Origin: a virus
Virus record (IMG/VR): IMGVR_UViG_3300036393_000034
Span: 1-25,205 of that record
Length of the DNA stretch: 25,205 nucleotides
Reading direction: 5' to 3' (one strand)
Both the position numbers and the translations under genes were made by a program. The stretch's first letter is position 1; each line of letters opens with the position of its first letter. A model generated the notes under the pieces. The model ran no database searches. It was not told where the DNA came from and worked only from the letters and a program-made list of their open reading frames with translations. Positions 15,603 to 21,519 of this stretch are shown here, one piece after another.

Positions 15603-15834
15603 TCCGCGTTCCATCCCAGGCCTCGTGCACGATCACCAAGACGAGCCCTGGGACAAACGCGATGCCCCAGACCATCCACCACGGCATCCACGGAAAGGCC
15701 AGAAAGAGGATCGCAACGACGAGTGCCGTCAGTATCCCGAGCGGCGTCGCGAGCTTCACGAGCCCGCTCATATCGCGCAGCAGGAAACTACCTTTTCGTC
15801 GGTACTCGTTCGGTTCAAGGTCCAGATCAGGCAT
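15454..15834 (-). CDS. Two-helix membrane protein (minus-strand moron)
   Basis: A 126-aa protein with two adjacent transmembrane segments (TPLGILTALVVAILFLAF and WWMVWGIAFVPGLVLVIV) and a Pro/Ser/Gly-rich C-terminal tail. I place the start at 15834 because that ATG overlaps the stop of the upstream minus-strand gene (TGATG), a typical coupling; an ATG ten codons earlier (15864) is also in frame. The C-terminal ~50 codons lie antisense to the end of the large ejection gene. No family recognised. It probably acts together with the gene at 15834-16229. Confidence 0.6.
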   Translation of the reverse strand: MPDLDLEPNEYRRKGSFLLRDMSGLVKLATPLGILTALVVAILFLAFPWMPWWMVWGIAFVPGLVLVIVHEAWDGTRIKRATETGAVPIVLPVPPGADSAFPKAGTAEDASQGRPPKGPSSQVSDP

Positions 15835-16229
15835 CAGATCACCGAGAAAAAGCGAACCAGGCACCAGATGAGCACCGCAGCCGACACAAAGGCCGCGAAC
15901 AGGCCCTGCATGGCGCTGTGAAACTCTTTCGAGGTCTGTCGCTCTCGCACCTCGAGTTCTTCAATAGCCTTTTCTTTCCACTTTGGATCGAGAAGCCGCC
16001 GCATCTCGGTTCTGCTTCTGAAGATCTCCTGCTTCAACTGGTCGAACTTTGCGCTGGTGGCTCGTCCCGTCAAATCGATCCCAACGTAAAGCACTCCGGC
16101 GAGGGTGACGATCATCACCTCGGTACGATCGGTCACCCGCCCGAGCACGTACCAAACAACGCCAAGCTGCGCCAAACTGGCCGCGATGGTAAAAAGGTAC
16201 GAGGTAACCAAGCGCAACGTACGCAACAT
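15834..16229 (-). CDS. Three-helix membrane protein with charged loop (minus-strand moron)
   Basis: A 131-aa protein with likely transmembrane segments SYLFTIAASLAQLGVVWYVL, VMIVTLAGVLYVGIDL and GLFAAFVSAAVLIWCLVRFF. Between the second and third lies a highly charged ~45-residue helix rich in Lys, Arg and Glu. The ATG at 16229 is preceded by GAGGGAAGG; an ATG 28 codons upstream gives a less likely extension. It is translationally coupled to the gene at 15454-15834. The pair's arrangement fits a small inner-membrane complex. Superinfection exclusion or another host-envelope effect is possible, but there is no homology to prove it. Confidence 0.62.
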   Translation of the reverse strand: MLRTLRLVTSYLFTIAASLAQLGVVWYVLGRVTDRTEVMIVTLAGVLYVGIDLTGRATSAKFDQLKQEIFRSRTEMRRLLDPKWKEKAIEELEVRERQTSKEFHSAMQGLFAAFVSAAVLIWCLVRFFSVI

Positions 16230-16391
16230 ACGGCCTTCCCTCACGCCAATATCGCGCGAACATAGTTGCGAAAGGCTTTGCTGGGAAGCCGGGCGGTCGT
16301 GCCCGCCAACCACGCAAACTCCCTTGAAGCGGGCTCACAAAATCTCACGAATACCGTCAGCTTTTGGACGATCAGGCATCAGGAGAACTTC

Positions 16392-16601
16392 ATGATGGAA
16401 GCAACAGTTAAGAAGCACACGGTCACAGATGAGTTGTTCGATGCAACCATCGCGGTTCTGCCCAGTGTGCTTCATCGCTACCTAGGGAGCGAAGAAACTG
16501 TCCCGAAACTTCGTGATGATGGCAAGGGCATGTCGCGAACTCTCGCTCCCGGCGTCGCTCATGTCCTGGTAACTCCCGGCGATAGCGAGTTGATCGGCTA
16601 G
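16392..16601 (+). pseudogene. Possible truncated plus-strand gene
   Basis: A 69-aa frame starting MMEATVKKHTVTDELFDATI, with an AGGAGA ribosome site well placed before the start. The first ~33 residues look protein-like (FDATIAVLPSVLHRYLGS). The rest lies antisense to the C-terminus of the minus-strand gene at 16482-16748 and looks like shadow sequence. It may be the head of a gene whose remainder was replaced when the minus-strand genes arrived, or simply a chance frame. Confidence 0.35.
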
Positions 16602-16748
16602 CTCGAAAGCACTCTCCACAGTCTTTCGATCGCTCGCCTTCAACGTGGCGAGCAGACCAACAAGCAGCCAGTGTGTCGCAAAGATGTGCCCCCTGAGCGC
16701 GGATATCTCCGCCTTTAGGACGGCAATCTCGTCGGCCTCGTCTTCCAT
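16482..16748 (-). CDS. Small helical protein with one hydrophobic segment (minus strand)
   Basis: An 88-aa protein beginning MEDEADEIAVLKAEISALRG (acidic, coiled-coil-like). It then has a moderately hydrophobic segment THWLLVGLLATLKA and a helical C-terminus ending RDSFFAP. The ATG at 16748 is preferred over 16772 because GGAGG lies about 7 bases before it. It is the first of three minus-strand genes in the island between the ejection and fibre genes. It is separated from the next by ~250 bp, so it may have its own promoter, though no clear promoter was seen. Function not recognised. Confidence 0.55.
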   Translation of the reverse strand: MEDEADEIAVLKAEISALRGHIFATHWLLVGLLATLKASDRKTVESAFELADQLAIAGSYQDMSDAGSESSRHALAIITKFRDSFFAP

Positions 16749-16825
16749 CTGAGTCCTCCAAACCCGCAGCATTCAATGCACGGGCGACTGAGACGCGTCT
16801 ATCCCCCTCCCCCGGAGACTTCCCC

Positions 16826-17821
16826 ATGGCAGCCATCTGGCCTGGCTCGCGCGTGCCCAATTTCGGCGTCGGCGACCGACTCTCTTTCTACGATACCGCC
16901 ACCTCGACGCCGCAGGTGGTTTATGCCGATGGCGCGCTGAGCGTGGCGCATGATCAGCCGATCCTCGCCGATGCGCGCGGCATGTTTCCGGTGATCTACC
17001 TGAGCCCGGCGCCGGGCAGCTATCGGCAGAAACTCACCGACGCCAACGGCGTCCTGATCTTCGACGACGACGATATCGACGTGCCGCAATCGGCCGATTA
17101 CGAGCCGCCCGACCCCGGCGTCACCGACCCCACGCTGCTCGTCAGCACCGGCATGCGCATCGGCTATTATGGCACCGCGGCGCCGGCCGGCTGGGTGCGC
17201 TGCAACGGCCGCAGCCTCGGCTCGGCCGCCTCGGGCGCCAGCGAGCGCGCCAATGCCGATTGCCAGGCGCTGTTCCTCCACCTGTGGACGGCCGACGCGA
17301 CGCTCACCGTCAGCGGCGGCCGCGGCGCTTCGGCGGCGGGCGACTGGGCCGCCAACAAGACCATCGCCCTGCCCGACTATCGCGACCGCATCGCCATCGG
17401 GCTTGGCGCCATGGGCAATACCGATGCCAACCGCATCCCCGATACGCTGATCGATGGCGGGGAGAACAACACCACGCTCGGCGCCACGGTGGGCGCGGCG
17501 ACCCACACGCTCACCGCCGGCCAGATGCCGGCGCACCTGCACGCCAAGGGCACGCTGAAAATGCCCAACCACGGGCACCCTACCCGGATGAACCCGGCCG
17601 CCAATGTCGACAGCGACACCTATGGCGGCATCGTGGTGCGCGGCCTCAGCGGCCCGCAGAACAAGGTGGCCTGGACCGGCGCGCCCGAGGATCTGCTGGG
17701 CCGGCAGGTGGGCGGCTCGGGCGCCATGGATCTCGATGGCGACATGGCCAATGCCGGTAGTGGCGAGGCGCACCCCAACATCCAGCCCTCGACCTATGAA
17801 CTCGTGATCATCAAACTCTGA
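16826..17821 (+). CDS. Tail fibre protein with tail-collar domain
   Basis: A 331-aa fibre or collar protein. The first ~95 residues (IWPGSRVPNFGVGDRLSFYD, then YADGALSVAHDQPILADARG) form a module often seen at the base of podophage fibres. Residues ~105-331 match the phage tail-collar pattern: GMRIGYYGTAAPAGWVRCNG, then IALPDYRDRIAIGLG, then LTAGQMPAHLH, and a final NIQPSTYELVIIKL. It likely joins the tail to distal receptor-binding parts. The ATG follows GGAGA. The 5' end of this gene exists as a dead copy at 10389-10530. Confidence 0.82.
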   Translation: MAAIWPGSRVPNFGVGDRLSFYDTATSTPQVVYADGALSVAHDQPILADARGMFPVIYLSPAPGSYRQKLTDANGVLIFDDDDIDVPQSADYEPPDPGVTDPTLLVSTGMRIGYYGTAAPAGWVRCNGRSLGSAASGASERANADCQALFLHLWTADATLTVSGGRGASAAGDWAANKTIALPDYRDRIAIGLGAMGNTDANRIPDTLIDGGENNTTLGATVGAATHTLTAGQMPAHLHAKGTLKMPNHGHPTRMNPAANVDSDTYGGIVVRGLSGPQNKVAWTGAPEDLLGRQVGGSGAMDLDGDMANAGSGEAHPNIQPSTYELVIIKL

Positions 17822-17829
17822 GGTCCGGC

Positions 17830-18168
17830 ATGTACGAGCTGCAGTTCTTTGCCACCGACGATGCCGACTGGGCGCAGCGGGTGGACCTGATCGACGACGC
17901 CACCAACCTGCCGCTGGCGACAGCCGGCGTGCTGTTCGAGCTCGAGGTGAGCGAAGCCGGCGCACGGCGGCTGTTCGCCTCGACCGCTGACAACAGCATC
18001 GAGATCCCCGAGCCGGGCACCATCCAGTGGCGCTTCAGCGTGCCTGAGCTTGGGGCGCTCGATATCCGCAACAGCTATCGGGTCGGCTGCCGGATGACCA
18101 ACGGCACCGGCACGACGCAGCTGTTCACCGGCACGCTGGCCTTTGTCGGAGGCGGGTTCGGCAGATGA
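17830..18168 (+). CDS. Small beta-rich tail-region protein
   Basis: A 112-aa protein between two fibre genes, starting 8 bases after the previous stop and overlapping the next start by four bases (ATGA). It is predicted beta-rich: YELQFFATDDADWAQRVDLID, VLFELEVSEAG, SIEIPEPGTIQWRFSVPELG, ending in a glycine-rich VGGGFGR. The pattern of a domain describing a strand-rich 'input' with Asp/Asn turns is common in small baseplate or fibre adaptor proteins. Family not certain. Strict coupling with both neighbours says it is part of the fibre assembly. Confidence 0.68.
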   Translation: MYELQFFATDDADWAQRVDLIDDATNLPLATAGVLFELEVSEAGARRLFASTADNSIEIPEPGTIQWRFSVPELGALDIRNSYRVGCRMTNGTGTTQLFTGTLAFVGGGFGR

Positions 18169-19739
18169 GCGACACCATCACCCCACGGCTGAGGATCAAG
18201 GCGCAGCCCGAATTCACGGTGCGCGCCAAGCCGGTGCCGCCGCCAAAAGTGCGGCTGCGCGTCACCCCGGCGCTGCTGCCGATGGAGATCGAACTCCGGA
18301 ACACCGGCACCATGGTGCAGTGGCGCTATCTCGGGCAGAACTGGCAGGATCTGATCGCCATCGACGACCTCGATACCACGGTGACGGTCGGCACCGTCAC
18401 CACGCTGCCGCCGGGCTCCCCAGCAGCGGTGGTCAATGTCGGCACCAGCAAGGACATGGTGCTGAACTTTTCCATCCCCGCGGGCATCCAGGGCATCCAG
18501 GGCAACGCTGCGACCATCGCGGTGGGGACGGTGACCACGGTCAGCCCGGCGACGCCCGCCGCGGTGAGCAACGCCGGCACCGCCAACGATGCGGTGTTCA
18601 ACTTCGCCATCCCGCAAGGCGCCGCCGCGACGCTCGCCGTAGGCACGGTAACGACGCTGACGCCGGGCAGCGCCGCCACCGTCACCAACGTCGGCACCTC
18701 CGGCGCCGCGGTGCTGAACTTCGGCATCCCGCGCGGCGCGCCCGGCATCCTGGCCTCCGTCGTGGCCGGAGCGAATGTGACGGTGGATAGCACCGACCCG
18801 GCCAACCCGGTGATCGCCGCCGCCGGCAGCGTAGCCGGGCCGGCGAGCGCCGTGGACAACCGCGTTGCGCTGTTCAGCGGCACCACCGGCAAGCTGATCA
18901 AGGACAGTGGCGTCATCCTCGGCGATTCCGCCGCGAGGAACGTGGGTACGACGGCCGGTACGATTGCGGCGGGAGATGACGGACGCTTCAACACCGTGCC
19001 GAACGACTACGTCACCAACGCCAAGCTCGCCAATATGGCGAATGCCACCGTGAAGGGCCGCAACACCGCCGGCGCCGGCGACCCTGAAGACGTGACCATG
19101 GCGCAGTTGAAGGTGCTCCTGGCACTGGCGGCCACCGACATTGTCTCGGGCACGTTCGCCGATGCCAGGATGCCTACGCGGCTGGGGACGGCAGGCAAGG
19201 CGATCACCGATTGGAACACCGCCGTCGAGAACGGCTACTACATTGCCGACAACGCCACCAACGCGCCGACTAATGCGGGATCGGGTGATTGGTACATGGG
19301 CCATATCGTGGCCCTCGCGGGCAACTACCTGCACCAATACCTGTTTCAGCTTTTCGACGGCAAAGCCTACCGGCGGTGGAACCTCAACGGCACCTGGAGC
19401 GCCTGGCTGCGGCTGCGCCCCGAGGGGTATCTGAGCGCCCGCGCCGTTGCCGGAACGACTGACACGCTCGTTTATGGCGACATGGGCGGTGTCGTAGAGT
19501 TCCAAAATGGGTCGGCGACCACGTGCACGGTGCCGCCCAACTCCTCGGTACCCTACCCCGTCGACACTATTATCAACCTCATGCAGTACGGCGCCGGGCA
19601 GGTGTCGATCGCCGCCGGAGCTGGTGTGACTGTCAGGTCGGAAAGCTCGAAGCTGAAACTGCGCGTTCAGTATTCGGCCGCGTCCCTGCGTAAGCGCGCC
19701 ACCGACGAATGGTGGTTGTTCGGAGACATCACGACATGA
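18165..19739 (+). CDS. Tail fibre with three beta repeats and a pyocin-knob-like end
   Basis: A 524-aa fibre protein. The N-terminus is basic and Pro/Lys-rich (AKPVPPPKVRLRV), then comes a typical attachment motif QWRYLGQNWQDLIAIDDL (about 52-69). Residues ~74-191 hold three degenerate repeats of ~40 aa, with VGTVTT at 75, 120 and 159 and each ending in LNFxIPxG or FNFAIPQG. Short collagen-like GIQGIQG lies between the first and second. The C-terminal half includes NATNAPTNAGSGDWYMGHIV and FDGKAYRRWNLNGTWSAW, a pyocin-knob-like pattern used in receptor binding. It overlaps the previous gene by ATGA and the next by ATGA. Confidence 0.8.
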   Translation: MSDTITPRLRIKAQPEFTVRAKPVPPPKVRLRVTPALLPMEIELRNTGTMVQWRYLGQNWQDLIAIDDLDTTVTVGTVTTLPPGSPAAVVNVGTSKDMVLNFSIPAGIQGIQGNAATIAVGTVTTVSPATPAAVSNAGTANDAVFNFAIPQGAAATLAVGTVTTLTPGSAATVTNVGTSGAAVLNFGIPRGAPGILASVVAGANVTVDSTDPANPVIAAAGSVAGPASAVDNRVALFSGTTGKLIKDSGVILGDSAARNVGTTAGTIAAGDDGRFNTVPNDYVTNAKLANMANATVKGRNTAGAGDPEDVTMAQLKVLLALAATDIVSGTFADARMPTRLGTAGKAITDWNTAVENGYYIADNATNAPTNAGSGDWYMGHIVALAGNYLHQYLFQLFDGKAYRRWNLNGTWSAWLRLRPEGYLSARAVAGTTDTLVYGDMGGVVEFQNGSATTCTVPPNSSVPYPVDTIINLMQYGAGQVSIAAGAGVTVRSESSKLKLRVQYSAASLRKRATDEWWLFGDITT

Positions 19740-20389
19740 CGATCCCGATCGGCATGTTTCTCGGCCCAAAGGTCGAGCCGCGGGGCGCTGATTGTACGAT
19801 GCTCTGCCATTTCGACGGTGCGAACGGTTCCACCGTGTTCAACGACGAGACCAGCCTGCAAACATGGAACGCGGGCGGCAATGCGAGGATTAGCACTGGC
19901 GCCGGCAAGTTCGGCGGCTCGTCACTTTACCTGGATGGGGCGGGGGACTTCATGATCCCGACCGGCTCACCAGTTGGGTTGTCATTTGGGACGGGCGACT
20001 ACACCATAGATTTCTGGTTCAACGGCGACCCCGGCATGAACGGGCTGACGTGGGATAGCCGCTCCAGCAGTTCGACCACCGGGCGGCTCTTGTTCGGCAT
20101 CTCGTTGGCCGGCATCGGCACAAGCGGCGCATTGTCCTCGGGCGTCTGGTATCACTATGCTCGCACCCGCTCGAGCGGCACTCGCCGCGAGTTCGTGAAC
20201 GGAGCCCTTGTTTCTAGCAGCTCTGAGACCGCCAACTACGGACTAGGCAGCAATCGGCCGGCTATCGGCGCCGACGGAAATGGCCTCGGTACGTCCTTCT
20301 ACAAGGGCTACCTAGACGAATATCACGTCCAGAAGGGCACCGCCCGCTGGACGTCGAGTTTTAGCCCGCCGGGCGCCCCCTACGCATAG
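19736..20389 (+). CDS. LamG / concanavalin-like putative receptor-binding protein
   Basis: A 217-aa protein with a LamG-like jelly-roll pattern: MLCHFDGANGSTVFNDE, GAGKFGGSSLYLDGAGD, then FGTGDYTIDFWFN, a VWYHYARTRSSGTRREFVNG strand pair and a final GYLDEYHVQKGTARW. Such domains bind sugars, and at the end of a fibre operon the likely target is a surface polysaccharide of the host. The ATG at 19736 overlaps the stop of the fibre gene (ATGA), so it is preferred over the upstream in-frame GTG at 19709. Composition is slightly less GC-rich than the head genes, as is usual for exchangeable receptor-binding genes. Confidence 0.75.
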   Translation: MTIPIGMFLGPKVEPRGADCTMLCHFDGANGSTVFNDETSLQTWNAGGNARISTGAGKFGGSSLYLDGAGDFMIPTGSPVGLSFGTGDYTIDFWFNGDPGMNGLTWDSRSSSSTTGRLLFGISLAGIGTSGALSSGVWYHYARTRSSGTRREFVNGALVSSSSETANYGLGSNRPAIGADGNGLGTSFYKGYLDEYHVQKGTARWTSSFSPPGAPYA

Positions 20390-20399
20390 GAGCATCTAA

Positions 20400-20651
20400 A
20401 TGCGTTTCCTCGACCCTGAAATTGCAGCTGTTCTGGACGTTAGGGGCGCGACACCCGAAGAGAAGGACGCACTGCTTGGCTTCATATTGAACCAGGCCGC
20501 GAGTGCCCGCGGCCGAGTAGCCGGCTTGCGTGGCAGTGCATCAGATCTCAACCGTCAGGCCGACGAGGCCGAAGCCCAAGCCGCGTCGCTCGAGGCAATG
20601 GTGGAGAAGTTTACGAATGAGGTGCCTGACGAAATCTTGGAAGGGCACTGA
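20400..20651 (+). CDS. Small coiled-coil protein, possible fibre accessory
   Basis: An 83-aa acidic helical protein (PEEKDALLGFILNQAASARG, then LNRQADEAEAQAASLEAMVEKF). It starts 10 bases after the LamG-like gene behind AGGAG. The second half is a plausible coiled coil. It may be a fibre chaperone or trimerisation aid, but nothing in the sequence proves this. Its last 41 bp overlap the end of the convergent minus-strand gene. Confidence 0.6.
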   Translation: MRFLDPEIAAVLDVRGATPEEKDALLGFILNQAASARGRVAGLRGSASDLNRQADEAEAQAASLEAMVEKFTNEVPDEILEGH

Positions 20652-21249
20652 GCGGACGCCTGAAGTAGCGCCGAAACTGCGCGCCGGCCCGAACCAACCG
20701 CGGGACCGTGAAAGGGCGTAGAATATCGTCCCATGCTCCGTTGTTTCCGCGCCAGTCGCCTTGCAAGGCACCGGCCTCTGGCTCGACCAGAAAGTGAAAC
20801 GTGCCTTTCGGGTTGAAGCGCCTAAGGGCCTCGCGCAACGCGGGAACATCCACTGGATAGGGCGCGCCGTGATTTGGTGCCACTACGACTAGGACAGGAT
20901 GCCGGTCGCGCAGAATCTTACGCAACTTGCCACAAAGATAGTCATGGCGCTTTCGCGCGCGCTCATAGTGCAAATGGATAGTTTCGTTTGTAACGCCGCT
21001 TGGAAACTCGTGCATGTGAGTAGTTCCAAGGGTCCGGTGAGCCACGTGACCCCGACCCGGATCGACGAACAGGTCGGCCTGCTCGAACATTCCTCGAAAA
21101 TCATTTTCTAGGTAGGCGATTACGGTCGCGACCGGCGTCTCTTGCCAATCGAAAACACCGCTGGGACTTGCAGCGCGAAACACGCGCTTCAATTGATACT
21201 TGACGCGGCACTGCAGGCCAAAGCTTATCGCATAGTGAACGGTTGGCAT
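20611..21249 (-). CDS. DUF1796 putative papain-like cysteine peptidase
   Basis: A 212-aa protein that starts with the family's hallmark VHYAISFGLQCRVKYQLK, then GVFDWQETPVATVIAYLENDF. Later blocks are HMHEFPSGVTNETIHLHYERARKRHDYL and VLVVVAPNHGAPYPVDVPALREAL. The Cys in GLQCR, the His residues in ETIHLH/KRHDYL and the Asn/Asp in the last block are candidates for the triad predicted for this family; no activity is proven. DUF1796 genes often sit beside glycosyltransferases, as here. ATG 21249 is chosen because the domain begins at once; a GTG at 21342 would add 31 residues with no better ribosome site. The gene looks less GC-rich than the neighbouring kelch-GT gene, hinting at a different origin. 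Confidence 0.75.
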   Translation of the reverse strand: MPTVHYAISFGLQCRVKYQLKRVFRAASPSGVFDWQETPVATVIAYLENDFRGMFEQADLFVDPGRGHVAHRTLGTTHMHEFPSGVTNETIHLHYERARKRHDYLCGKLRKILRDRHPVLVVVAPNHGAPYPVDVPALREALRRFNPKGTFHFLVEPEAGALQGDWRGNNGAWDDILRPFTVPRLVRAGAQFRRYFRRPLSALPRFRQAPHS

Positions 21250-21519
21250 GGGCAAACGATAGCTCACGGCGCCATGCTCAACAACGGGTCGCCGTGCTCG
21301 GGGCCCCCTATAGGAAACAGCTATGACCTCGGATGGCTGCACAAGCTCATGGCATCCGCCAGCGGCCGATTGGCCATTAGTGACTTCATTGATATTCGAA
21401 GTCCATCTCGGATGGTCGTTGATTGTCAGTCACGGCAGCGCTAGTCGGATGACCAACACCAGAGCTCGCTCCCTGGCAAGCGTCCTGACCTTGAGAAGCC
21501 GAACCAATCAGGAGGTGCA
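21250..21519. other. 270-bp gap between two minus-strand cargo genes
   Basis: There is no gene here beyond the possible GTG-start extension (to 21342) of the DUF1796 gene. No clear hairpin terminator or promoter was seen. The gap suggests that the DUF1796 gene need not be cotranscribed with the kelch-GT gene. Confidence 0.5.

Noticed and set aside
18075-19769. 564-aa minus-strand frame opposite the tail fibre
   Set aside because: Its apparent repeats simply mirror the fibre repeats on the plus strand; no domain and no ribosome site.
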